A stretch of 5,902 nt of DNA from Nitrospira sp. Its GTDB lineage: Bacteria > Nitrospirota > Nitrospiria > Nitrospirales > Nitrospiraceae. Location: positions 10,987-16,888 of the forward strand of contig JABMDH010000015.1 of the NCBI GenBank assembly GCA_015904075.1. Direction: 5' to 3'. Of the stretch, positions 1-5,822 are shown one piece after another. A model generated the notes under the pieces. The model was not told the origin of the DNA. It saw nothing but the letters and a program-made list of their open reading frames with translations, and did not search any database. Numbering within the stretch: the first letter of the stretch is position 1; each line of letters starts with the position of its first letter. A program made the translations under genes and the position numbers.

Positions 1-189
1 CATACCTATCAACAAGTCATTGACCTGTTCTGCCGGTTCATTCCAGGCATGACGTCGGCAAAGGCCTTTGAGCTGGCCTATCGCATTGATCATGAAGGAG
101 AAGCCGTCGTCTATAATGGTCCGCTCGAACAGGCCGAAGCAGTCGCGGCGAAACTGGCCGGAGGGGGACTCAAAGTCGTAGTACAGTAA
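1..189 (+). CDS. clpS: ClpS-like ATP-dependent Clp protease adaptor, C-terminal part (5' end outside window)
   Basis: The frame is open from base 1 and ends at TAA 187-189, giving 62 C-terminal residues. They match the second half of the ClpS fold: HTYQQVIDLFCRF corresponds to the helix after the DD/ND-x-T-P/HTY turn, then a helix ending in RIDHEGEAVV, then GPLEQAEAVAAKL and a final strand LKVVVQ. ClpS proteins bind N-degron substrates and deliver them to ClpA/ClpC for degradation in the cytoplasm. The HTY opening and an Asp at the position of the E. coli ClpS pocket His (VHYQG versus IDHEG here) are closer to the divergent ClpS-like paralogues than to the classic adaptor, so the substrate range may differ. 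The N-terminal acidic pair cannot be checked because it lies outside the window. The family call is fairly secure; the exact role is inferred. Confidence 0.72.
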   Translation, partial: HTYQQVIDLFCRFIPGMTSAKAFELAYRIDHEGEAVVYNGPLEQAEAVAAKLAGGGLKVVVQ

Positions 190-214
190 CCGGGGAACTG
201 TGGCGTGGAAACAG

Positions 215-589
215 CTATTTGTGCTTGGCCTTTGGCTTTTTTTCCGTAGCAGCTTTGGCGGGTTTGCCAGGGAGTTTCTTCGCCGGAACTTTCACTGACT
301 TGACCGGTTCCGCTTTCGAAGGCTTTGCCGGCACCGGCTTGGCTCCTTTGGCTGGTGCCTTGACTACAACCTTGCCCTTTCCCTTGCCTCCCTTTGAAGG
401 AGCCACGGGCATCACATACACTGCACTTCGATTCACCTTCGCAAGCTGCTCGCCACTCAACACACGCACTTGATAGAGCTCAAACAATTTGCCAATGGCT
501 TTTGTATCACCTCGCCTGGCTGCATTCAGCAGCTTGCGACGTTGATTCATTTCCTCTTCTTCAGTATGCGAAGCAGCGCGCCGTTCCAT
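215..589 (-). CDS. Hypothetical 124-aa protein with Lys/Pro/Ala-rich basic C-terminal tail
   Basis: I do not recognise a named family. Residues 1-60 look folded and helical (RRKLLNAARRGDTKAIGKLF, then ELYQVRVLSGEQL). The AARRGD...LFELY segment faintly recalls the start of sigma-70 region 2, but nothing else of a sigma factor follows. Residues 65-124 are low complexity, dominated by K, P and A with four PAK triplets, ending in KPKAKHK. Such tails occur in histone-H1-like and other nucleic-acid-binding bacterial proteins, so DNA or RNA binding is a guess. The ATG at 589 is preferred because AAAGGA (595-600) lies 5 nt upstream. An in-frame ATG at 550 also follows a purine-rich stretch, but too closely spaced. 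The gene ends 25 bp from the convergent clpS-like stop. An overlapping plus-strand frame (219-473) is the Gly/Ala/Phe-rich shadow of the Lys/Pro/Ala codons. Confidence 0.72.
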   Translation of the reverse strand: MERRAASHTEEEEMNQRRKLLNAARRGDTKAIGKLFELYQVRVLSGEQLAKVNRSAVYVMPVAPSKGGKGKGKVVVKAPAKGAKPVPAKPSKAEPVKSVKVPAKKLPGKPAKAATEKKPKAKHK

Positions 590-675
590 ATCTGTCCTTT
601 ATCTACCTTCCTGAGCGCCTATTGGTGCAACCATACAGGCGATATTCAACACAGGATCAGCCAGAAAATGGAGGG

Positions 676-684
676 AGTATAGCA
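676..684 (-). promoter_or_regulatory. Extended -10 promoter candidate for the 215-589 gene
   Basis: On the minus strand the bases read TGCTATACT: an extended -10 (TGn) followed by TATACT, five of six matches to TATAAT. It lies about 87 nt upstream of the ATG at 589. No good -35 box sits at 16-18 bp spacing, which fits an extended -10 promoter. Motif reading only. Confidence 0.42.
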
Positions 685-786
685 GAGTCAAGCCTGGATT
701 TGGAAGAATCCGTCGCCGGTTCACCTGCACTATGCCGGCAGGTCTCGGAGTCGCCTGAACCCCGTCGACCACGACCCTATCTGCCA

Positions 787-816
787 TTGAGCACTTTACG
801 CAACGGCGTGTATACT
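787..816 (+). promoter_or_regulatory. Sigma-70-type promoter candidate for the DUF3386 gene
   Basis: TTGAGC (787-792), an 18-bp spacer and TATACT (811-816) lie about 40 nt upstream of the ATG at 854. The -10 matches consensus at five of six bases and the -35 at four. Position and direction suit the DUF3386 gene, whose own ribosome site is at 841-846. Confidence 0.5.
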
Positions 817-853
817 CCGGTGCGATTTCACAATACCCATAGGAGAAGATATC

Positions 854-1528
854 ATGGATCAGCACAAGCCAAACCAGCCGACCGTCGCCGACGATGTCCA
901 CGCACGTGAATTGCTCCGCCGAGCGTTTGACAACACCGCCCGATGGCCAAAAGATTTCAACGGCTTCACCGCCGACCTGACCGTCAACGTCAACGGAAAG
1001 GAGACCAGCGGCCCAGTCCTCGTCAAGGGTCCGCGTGAGGTCTCCGTCCAACTTGGTGATGCCGATACGCAAAAGTGGGCGCAGGAGCAACTCGGCATGA
1101 TCGCCGTCCACCGTGGTCCACGCAGCTTTGAGGAGTCGGACGGAAAATACTCCTTAACAATGGAGGAAGATGGACATCCCCTGGGTACGAAACTCATTAT
1201 CCACGGCTCAAACTCGTTTTATCGGCTCAAGAACAACCGCATCACCCAAATCAATCGGACGATGGCCCATCCGGGCATGACCCCGTTTGCCTTTACGATC
1301 AATGTCGAAGAGAGCGCCGTCACGCAGGATCAGAAAAATCTGACGACCCGATACACCGTCTACTACTACTCACCCACAGACGGCAAACTGAACAACGTAG
1401 AAAGCTTCACTGACACCCATACTCGCCTTGGCGCATCCGATCTGCCGGCCACCCGCCGGATCATCTCGTACGAGAACAGCACCGTCACGGTGAAGAACCT
1501 GACCTTCACGAACCATCGTCTGTTGTAA
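854..1528 (+). CDS. DUF3386 family protein
   Basis: This 224-aa protein of unknown function matches the DUF3386 family over its whole length. The family is best known from cyanobacteria. Visible landmarks are W31..DF..FTADL at residues 31-42, the HR..SFEE block at 86-94, NRTM at 134-137, FTIN at 147-150, the F.DTH segment at 185-189 and the terminal LTFTNHRLL. No signal peptide or membrane segment is present, so it is probably cytoplasmic. It is rich in beta-strand-like stretches in the second half. The start is well supported: AGGAGA (841-846) lies 7 nt before the ATG, and a promoter-like pair lies further upstream. It is transcribed alone and converges on the TPM-domain gene, whose frame overlaps its last 163 bp in antisense. 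Long minus-strand frames across its 5' half are shadows. The biochemical function is not known. Confidence 0.85.
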   Translation: MDQHKPNQPTVADDVHARELLRRAFDNTARWPKDFNGFTADLTVNVNGKETSGPVLVKGPREVSVQLGDADTQKWAQEQLGMIAVHRGPRSFEESDGKYSLTMEEDGHPLGTKLIIHGSNSFYRLKNNRITQINRTMAHPGMTPFAFTINVEESAVTQDQKNLTTRYTVYYYSPTDGKLNNVESFTDTHTRLGASDLPATRRIISYENSTVTVKNLTFTNHRLL

Positions 1529-2262
1529 CTATGGACTTGAGAACCGGTTTTCCCCGCAGCATGAAAGTCAAAATTGCGGGCCACGTCCACGTGGCCCGCA
1601 TGATCGACAAAGTCATAGGGATGGCGGAGATCCGGACGGCTGATCCACCAAAAGCACAGGACAGCAACAAGGCTGGTGCCGAGCGCAAGCCACAACCCGA
1701 TGCCCCGATAGTGCGTTTTCTGCAGTGTGCCGACACGGACTTCTTGAGACGGCGTGGACAGGACCACCGCTGTTCGATACAGCCCTTCTCCGAAATGGCC
1801 ACGCTCGATCGCAGGCTGGAGATATTGGCTCCCCGCCTCGTGCCTCACCTCCGGTGTGATGATCGGCAGCATCTGGCGTCCCAAGGTAATCGCCGCTTGC
1901 CGTTCCTGCACCGCAACCAACACCATCATGCCATGCTCTTGCTGCGTGGAGCCGATGTGCCATTGTTCATAGAGCGCCGTCGCATACTCATTCGCCGACG
2001 AGAATGGCTTGATGCTGGGCACCGTCACGACGACCATCTCAACGCCGGTTTTCCGCTCAAGATCCTGACAGACCGAACGAATCCGCTCTTTCCACTCGGC
2101 CTCGACTACCTGCCCATGGTCACTCACATAGCCCATCGGGCCGGGCAGCTGCGGACGACTTTTCGGCCGGTCATAGAACGAAGACTGCCCCGCAGCCGGC
2201 CAGGGCAGCACGACGCTCATCAACAGTACAGCGGCCATGTACGGAGTCCATACCCGCATCAT
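1366..2262 (-). CDS. Exported TPM-domain protein, with abnormal 3' end
   Basis: Residues 1-26 form a signal peptide (hydrophobic AAVLLMSVVLP, likely cleavage after AAG). Residues 43-168 are a TPM domain (PF04536): GYVSDHGQVV opening, TGVEMVVVTVPSI strand, W.IG around residue 101, MMVLVAVQERQAAITLG and AIERGHFGEGLYRTAV. A transmembrane helix follows at about 187-207. TPM proteins of this type usually sit on the membrane with the domain outside; some family members have phosphatase activity, others assist photosystem repair or have no known role. Many end in a Gly-rich tail, which is absent here. After about residue 215 the frame reads through a perfect hairpin (1576-1599) and overlaps the antisense of DUF3386 by 163 bp, so the last 80 or so residues are suspect. 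The ATG at 2262 overlaps the upstream gene's TGA (ATGA), suggesting translational coupling, since no clear Shine-Dalgarno is visible. Confidence 0.72.
   Translation of the reverse strand: MMRVWTPYMAAVLLMSVVLPWPAAGQSSFYDRPKSRPQLPGPMGYVSDHGQVVEAEWKERIRSVCQDLERKTGVEMVVVTVPSIKPFSSANEYATALYEQWHIGSTQQEHGMMVLVAVQERQAAITLGRQMLPIITPEVRHEAGSQYLQPAIERGHFGEGLYRTAVVLSTPSQEVRVGTLQKTHYRGIGLWLALGTSLVAVLCFWWISRPDLRHPYDFVDHAGHVDVARNFDFHAAGKTGSQVHSYNRRWFVKVRFFTVTVLFSYEMIRRVAGRSDAPRRVWVSVKLSTLFSLPSVGE
1576..1599 (-). terminator. Perfect GC-rich hairpin, terminator-like on the minus strand
   Basis: GCGGGCCACGT (1576-1586) and its exact complement (1589-1599) are separated by two bases, so at least 9 bp can pair with a six-base loop. 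On the minus strand the hairpin is followed by AATTTTGACTTT, a broken T tract; on the plus strand no T run follows. It is best read as the terminator of the monooxygenase/nucleotidyltransferase/TPM unit, and it may also end DUF3386 transcripts less efficiently. It lies inside the TPM frame as it now reads (residues 222-229). Confidence 0.55.
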
Positions 2263-3017
2263 CTATGCCCGATCTGCTGTTCCACCGCATCGACCAATCG
2301 TCCGAGACCATCGAAGTAGCGATCCATGACTCGCGGGATTTCTTTCTGTCCCGGAGATATGTGTCCCCGCTTGATCGACAACGCCTCAGACATGCCTGTC
2401 AGATCGATCTCAAAATAATCTGCGAGATCTTTCACCAACGGCTCACCATGTGACAGCACCGGCCTGCTCAACAGTCGTTGCACACCACGCAGCACCGGTA
2501 ATAACGACGTAATCGAGAGGGGGAGCAGCAACATCATCGACTCTTCCGTGGTTCCGCCTTCCACCAACCGTTGCCGCATGCGCACAAGATTGCCCCGCAA
2601 CCCTTGCAAGACTTCACCGGCCAGATGACGCGGGTCGACCGTGAACCCGATAAAGGGGTCCTGTCCCCACAGCAGCCGACGACAGTCCTGGATATCCTGG
2701 TACTCCAGTGGAAAAACCAAGGCCGATGCCTGGAGGTCGGCCTTGGTGAGAAACAACGGCACCACGACTTGGTCGTTACTCCATTTTTTATGCACGCCGG
2801 CATAGGCCTTCAAGAGCGCCACGTCATAGGACCGGACGAACAGCAGAATGTTCAGATTCGACCGGCCGGGCAGGAATTCTCCACGGACTGCGCTGCCAAA
2901 GAGCAGCACCGCGTCGAGTTGCTCGCCATAAGCCTGAACCACATCTTTGACATAGGACCGCAGCACACGCTGTGTCTCGGCCGGCACTCCATCAATCGTC
3001 CATTCCACTGCCGCCAT
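2259..3017 (-). CDS. Nucleotidyltransferase-fold protein with substituted catalytic Asp residues
   Basis: This 252-aa protein has an N-terminal nucleotidyltransferase (DNA polymerase beta-like) domain. The signature begins LLFGSAVRGEF at about residues 38-48 and ends in GRSNLNILLFV, where family members normally have S-D-x-D for metal binding. Here both Asp are Asn (residues 54 and 56), so normal two-metal transfer of a nucleotide is doubtful. The second half (about residue 115 onward) looks all-helical with no recognisable HEPN R-x4-6-H motif. The role is unknown; a binding or regulatory role is inferred. The start at 3017 is chosen because it lies 4 nt after the upstream stop (3022-3024) and just before the conserved domain. 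A longer frame from ATG 3056 would overlap the monooxygenase by 35 bp and add a basic stretch of 13 residues. It sits between the monooxygenase and TPM genes, overlapping the latter by 4 bp. Confidence 0.72.
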   Translation of the reverse strand: MAAVEWTIDGVPAETQRVLRSYVKDVVQAYGEQLDAVLLFGSAVRGEFLPGRSNLNILLFVRSYDVALLKAYAGVHKKWSNDQVVVPLFLTKADLQASALVFPLEYQDIQDCRRLLWGQDPFIGFTVDPRHLAGEVLQGLRGNLVRMRQRLVEGGTTEESMMLLLPLSITSLLPVLRGVQRLLSRPVLSHGEPLVKDLADYFEIDLTGMSEALSIKRGHISPGQKEIPRVMDRYFDGLGRLVDAVEQQIGHR

Positions 3018-3021
3018 CCTG

Positions 3022-4299
3022 TTACCCCGCCCCTGGCGCGGCTCGCTCCGGCGCATGAGCCGCAGGGTCCGGTAGAAACCCCGCCGCCATTAAACGATCC
3101 GCCATACCAAACGGAGGACTGGATCGCAATCCCGCCGTCGTAGACAACACGCGATAGCGCAGCCGCTCGTTGCGATCCAGCGTGCGAAATACGCGATCGC
3201 GCAGAAACGCAACCATGGGATTCGCTGTATTCCAAAACAACACTTGCTCATCCGCCAGGCGCTGGAGCATGGTGATCTGAGGCCGACGCGTGTGTTCGAA
3301 CCGCTTGAGCCGCTCAGCGGAATAATCCTGTGCGGCCAGGCACTCCGGCAACAGATCCGCCAGTGTCATCGCATCCACCATTGCCTGCATACGTCCCTGG
3401 GACGCATGGGGATTCATCGCATGCGCCGCATCTCCGATGAGCACCGCGCCGTCGGCGACCCACGTGGGCGTCCGCACACGCCCGGTCGGCATGAAGGCCG
3501 TTTGACTCCAATCGGTCAGCGCCCGAAACAGTATTTCATGAGACGGATCGATCGCGGTCCACGCCTGGTGCAAAGCAGGCAGGCCCTGCGATTTGACCCG
3601 GTCATACGAGCCGGTGTCGATCATGTAAAAGAGATAAACCTTGTTCCCCGCGGCGGGAAACATGCCGAGAATCGTCCGCTTACCGACAAAGTATTTCGCC
3701 TCGGTTACCGGCGTCGGCGCATCCACAATCGCAATCAGATACCCCTGCGGATACAGATGCAGATCGGCCGGGATCTGCAAAGCCTCCCGCACTTTCGAAA
3801 ACGCCCCATCGGCGCCGACGACCACCTTGGCTTTTATGGTGACCTCGTCGGTTCCCTTCTTCGCCATCAGCCCGACAACCCGACCGTTCTCCTTGAGAAG
3901 ACCGGTGAACGAAGCGCCATACCAGAGGGCCACGGACGGCTGAGTCTGAATCGCATCGAGAATGGCATGGTGCGCCACATTCGGCAGCGTCACGACGGCC
4001 CGATTGTATGGAGCCGGCAGATCGCCATAGTCTACCGTGCAGAGTCGCTCGCCACCGACCTTGCAGAAATGGAACCGGCGCACCGTACGTGTCGCATCGG
4101 CAGGCAGTTTGTTCAACAAGCCAAGCTGATCGAGTACCCGCTGCCCGTTCGGCTGCAAGATCTCGCCACGCAAACCTCGCGGCGGGCCAGGGGCCTGTTC
4201 GAGCACAATGGTCTTGATCCCCTTCTGCGCCAGAGCAAGAGCCAACACCGCCCCGCCTCCCCCGGCTCCGACCACCGCGATGTCAGTTTCTTCAACCAT
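3022..4299 (-). CDS. FAD-dependent monooxygenase, UbiH/PHBH-like
   Basis: The 425-aa product has the three hallmarks of group A flavoprotein monooxygenases: the Rossmann GxGxxG (VVGAGGGG, residues 9-16, with acidic E34 closing the second strand), the DG motif (VVGADGAFSKVR, about 161-172) and the GD motif (VLIGDAAHAMNP, about 286-297). Such enzymes use NAD(P)H and O2 to hydroxylate aromatic or polyprenyl-quinone precursors; some relatives act on other lipids or antibiotics. The substrate cannot be read from sequence, and the usual GQGMN-type segment is altered to SQGRMQAM. Length is normal for the family (about 380-430). ATG 4299 (MVEETD) is preferred because it begins just before the Rossmann strand; a TTG at 4314 would add five residues without a ribosome site. 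It is the first gene of a three-gene minus-strand unit and its TAA is 4 nt from the next start. A 354-codon plus-strand frame over this gene is a shadow. Confidence 0.85.
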   Translation of the reverse strand: MVEETDIAVVGAGGGGAVLALALAQKGIKTIVLEQAPGPPRGLRGEILQPNGQRVLDQLGLLNKLPADATRTVRRFHFCKVGGERLCTVDYGDLPAPYNRAVVTLPNVAHHAILDAIQTQPSVALWYGASFTGLLKENGRVVGLMAKKGTDEVTIKAKVVVGADGAFSKVREALQIPADLHLYPQGYLIAIVDAPTPVTEAKYFVGKRTILGMFPAAGNKVYLFYMIDTGSYDRVKSQGLPALHQAWTAIDPSHEILFRALTDWSQTAFMPTGRVRTPTWVADGAVLIGDAAHAMNPHASQGRMQAMVDAMTLADLLPECLAAQDYSAERLKRFEHTRRPQITMLQRLADEQVLFWNTANPMVAFLRDRVFRTLDRNERLRYRVLSTTAGLRSSPPFGMADRLMAAGFLPDPAAHAPERAAPGAG

Positions 4300-4330
4300 G
4301 ATGCATGACCCCAAGAAGGCTAAGGTTGAG

Positions 4331-4360
4331 GTTAAGGTGCAAGCGACGGCTGCGTGTCAA
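4331..4360 (-). promoter_or_regulatory. Promoter candidate for the monooxygenase unit
   Basis: The minus strand carries a perfect TTGACA (4360-4355). At 18-bp spacing the -10 position reads CTTAAC (4336-4331), only three of six matches, and falls inside the hexamer repeat. A start near 4324 would leave a leader of about 25 nt before ATG 4299. The -35 is good and the -10 is poor, so this is tentative. Confidence 0.33.
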
Positions 4361-4370
4361 TAAAGACGGG

Positions 4371-4387
4371 ACAACCATCTTGGTTGT
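4371..4387. other. Perfect intergenic hairpin (possible terminator or attenuator)
   Basis: ACAACCA (4371-4377), loop TCT and TGGTTGT (4381-4387) form a perfect 7-bp stem. On the plus strand it extends to 10 bp with two G-U pairs. On the minus strand, the direction of both flanking genes, it is followed by CCCGTCTTTATT, a poor T tract. It lies about 50 nt after the PLD gene stop and could weakly end that transcript before the monooxygenase promoter region. Confidence 0.4.
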
Positions 4388-4434
4388 TTCCTGAGCCTGA
4401 GCCCTCAACCTTGACCTCGGCCTTAACCTGCCGT

Positions 4435-4998
4435 TTATTTCCACTCTTCAAACCGTTCCCGATCCTTCCACATCGACAAAAACTTTTCGCGCGATTGCAC
4501 AGCCATCGGATGGTCTCGAATGATCTCCAGCCGTTCATCGTTATAGCGATTGCCGCTGGTCGTATGATTCATCGACCCGCTGGCTGTGACCTCGTCATCG
4601 GCCACCACTTGCTTCAGGTGCATGAGGCCGTCGTGTCGATTGATCATGACGGGAATCCCGGCTTCCCGAAGAGCAGACACCGCCCTCCGCTGATTGGGAT
4701 CATTGAGCCGATCACGGTCAGTGATGACACGGACATCCACGCCATGTTTTCTGGCACTCAGCAGCGCTTTGACCACAATAGGAGACGTGAGTCCATACAC
4801 CGCCACAAAGATATAGCGTGTCGCCTGCTCATAAATCTGGGCAACCTTTCGAAGAGGCTCATCTTCAGGCGAGTACCAGACCTCTATCGACGCGGCGGAG
4901 ACTCCCCCGCTCGTCACACTCAACACCGCGACGAGTACCCAGATCAGCAGGCGTGTGCAGCGCCACTGAGACGCATCGGATCGGCGGAGTCCCATCAT
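4435..4998 (-). CDS. Exported PLD-superfamily protein with a single HKD motif (Nuc-like)
   Basis: The 187-aa product starts with a basic segment and a hydrophobic core (LLIWVLVAVLSV, residues 17-28), with likely signal cleavage after VSA (residue 35), so it is probably periplasmic or secreted. The mature part is one phospholipase D domain: the strand YIFVAVYGLTSP, then GVDVRVITD, GIPVMIN, and the full motif H127-L-K129-x4-D134-x6-G141-S142-x-N144, followed by NDE at 153-155. A single HKD per chain is typical of small dimeric enzymes such as the Salmonella Nuc nuclease, where two chains form one active site. The substrate could be DNA, RNA or a phospholipid; nuclease is most likely from the Nuc resemblance. 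Start ATG 4998 (or the adjacent ATG 4995) lies 2 nt after the upstream TAG, with AGTAGG as a possible ribosome site. It forms a pair with the 5001-5372 gene. Confidence 0.82.
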   Translation of the reverse strand: MMGLRRSDASQWRCTRLLIWVLVAVLSVTSGGVSAASIEVWYSPEDEPLRKVAQIYEQATRYIFVAVYGLTSPIVVKALLSARKHGVDVRVITDRDRLNDPNQRRAVSALREAGIPVMINRHDGLMHLKQVVADDEVTASGSMNHTTSGNRYNDERLEIIRDHPMAVQSREKFLSMWKDRERFEEWK

Positions 4999-5000
4999 GC

Positions 5001-5372
5001 CTACTCGAAGAGCTCGCGAAAATTATCGTCCGATGCCGCCCATGCCTGTGGCGCATGAGTTTGGAACCACCGTCCGAGAAATTGCTTCTGGCCCGGCGTT
5101 AACATCTGTTTGATCTGGTGAGAGCGCCCCTGGAGGGGCTGAAGAAACCCCACCTGCTTGGCCACATCCAGGGTGGCGGTACGAACATAGACATTGGTAA
5201 ACATCGAAGGCTTGTCGTCCTCGCCTTCGCCTTGGATCCAGACGGACAGAAACCGGTCCAGCGTAAGCCCGGCGCTGTCCATCGCCGGCTCGGTGTCATG
5301 AAACAGCTCGTTCTCGGACTTCGACATCGGCGTGTCGTCTGTAGCCCGAAAGAGAAAATTTTTCTTCCACAT
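5001..5372 (-). CDS. Hypothetical 123-aa protein upstream of the PLD gene
   Basis: I recognise no family. The protein begins MWKKNFLFRATDD and is mostly polar, with no signal peptide or membrane helix. It contains an acidic middle (QGEGEDDKPS), a strand-like TNVYVRTATLDVAKQVGF and a helical end rich in aromatic residues (GQKQFLGRWFQTH, NFRELFE). ATG 5372 is chosen because GGAG (5381-5384) lies 8 nt upstream. The longer frame to 5528 would add 52 low-quality residues, overlap the next gene and cross the probable promoter region. The stop TAG (5001-5003) is 2 nt from the PLD start, so the two are almost surely co-transcribed and translationally coupled. That pairing is the only clue to its function; a chaperone, inhibitor or partner for the nuclease is conceivable but unsupported. 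Confidence 0.68.
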   Translation of the reverse strand: MWKKNFLFRATDDTPMSKSENELFHDTEPAMDSAGLTLDRFLSVWIQGEGEDDKPSMFTNVYVRTATLDVAKQVGFLQPLQGRSHQIKQMLTPGQKQFLGRWFQTHAPQAWAASDDNFRELFE

Positions 5373-5398
5373 GGCACGGTCTCCAGAAATACGCGGGC

Positions 5399-5428
5399 AT
5401 AGTGGCGGCGAGGCCGGATTAAAGTCAA
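5399..5428 (-). promoter_or_regulatory. Weak promoter candidate for the 5001-5372 / PLD pair
   Basis: The minus strand has TTGACT (5428-5423, five of six to -35 consensus), an 18-bp spacer and CACTAT (5404-5399, three of six). It lies about 27 nt before the ATG at 5372. The -35 is convincing and the -10 is not. Confidence 0.3.
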
Positions 5429-5478
5429 GGCTACCAGCCGCGGAAGGTTGAAACGGTTGGCTTAAGGAAGGCTGGACG

Positions 5479-5811
5479 CTACTCAGTACGCTTCCGATAC
5501 AGTGCGCCTGGTATCCACCATTCCTCAAGGACCTGGCAGGCGAAGTCTCGGTGTGCCGATGACTCAGAGAAAGCCAGCAACTCGAGAAAGGCCGTCACGA
5601 CCTTCTCCTGGTCTGGGGTCAGCGAGGCCAAACGAGGCGGTTCTCGATCGGGCGGGCGCAAGTTGTTCAGGAGTGCATCGCCTACTTCCGTAAACTGCCC
5701 CACGTGGCGAACGACATACTCAATCAAGTGTGGCAAGTAGTAACGCCAGGACGCGGTATCCAGAAATGTGAGCCCACCTGAATAGTGCTCCAAGTAGGTG
5801 TCAGTGTGGGT
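5479..5811 (-). pseudogene. DUF6714 family gene fragment, 5' part lost to an insertion sequence
   Basis: The frame covers the C-terminal part of a DUF6714 protein: HYSGGLTFLDTASWRYYLP, then LIEYVV, the RLASLTPDQEKVV...FLELLA block and a final EEWW. In the family the SL.FL...FRYYLPAY segment lies mid-protein after an N-terminal part of roughly 50-60 residues, which is missing here. The only start-like codon in the remaining frame is a TTG at 5793 with no ribosome site. Upstream the frame continues through DTY to a TGA at 5812-5814, inside what looks like the end of an IS30-type element. The remaining piece is therefore best treated as a 3' fragment of an interrupted gene; residual expression as a roughly 104-aa protein cannot be excluded. 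The boundary with the element is uncertain by about 10-15 bp. Function of DUF6714 is unknown. Confidence 0.62.
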
Positions 5812-5822
5812 TCAAGATGCTA

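Larger units (their letters stand above)
4316..4430. repeat. Inverted array of degenerate RAGGYY hexamers
   Basis: The left side (4316-4339) reads as four hexamers: AAGGCT, AAGGTT, GAGGTT, AAGGTG. The right side (4430-4401), read on the opposite strand, gives CAGGTT, AAGGCC, GAGGTC, AAGGTT, GAGGGC. The arms 4317-4338 and 4408-4429 pair at 18 of 22 positions. Three of the four mismatches become U-G pairs in a plus-strand RNA but A-C in a minus-strand RNA. The array lies between the PLD gene stop and the monooxygenase start and encloses the hairpin at 4371-4387. The function is unknown; it may be a dispersed intergenic repeat. Confidence 0.6.

Noticed and set aside
230..250. T-rich run resembling a terminator tail for the clpS-like gene
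   Set aside because: The run comes from Lys codons of the convergent gene and only a 3-bp stem precedes it.
723..743. ACCTGC/GCAGGT inverted repeat in the divergent gap
   Set aside because: A six-base stem with a nine-base loop, no T tract and no link to either promoter; likely chance, though an operator cannot be excluded.
599..1111. 170-codon minus-strand frame and the 171-codon plus-strand frame at 394-909
   Set aside because: Both run through the divergent promoter gap and into well-supported genes; neither has a ribosome site or a recognisable motif.
1540..1556. AACCGGTT palindrome downstream of DUF3386
   Set aside because: No loop is possible in the centre, so it is not a credible hairpin, and there is no T tract.
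1531..2319. 262-codon plus-strand open frame
   Set aside because: Antisense of the TPM-domain gene; composition is Arg/His/Pro-rich and no family signature is visible.
3244..4308. 354-codon plus-strand open frame
   Set aside because: It is the antisense of the clear FAD monooxygenase. Its product is Arg/His/Pro-rich with no domain, as expected for a shadow in GC-rich DNA.
4354..5058. 234-codon plus-strand frame over the PLD gene
   Set aside because: The opposite strand has a complete HKD motif and signal peptide, so this frame is its shadow.
5373..5528. 52-residue N-terminal extension of the 5001-5372 gene
   Set aside because: It overlaps the 3' end of the DUF6714 fragment, has unlikely composition and crosses the promoter candidate; ATG 5372 has a good Shine-Dalgarno.
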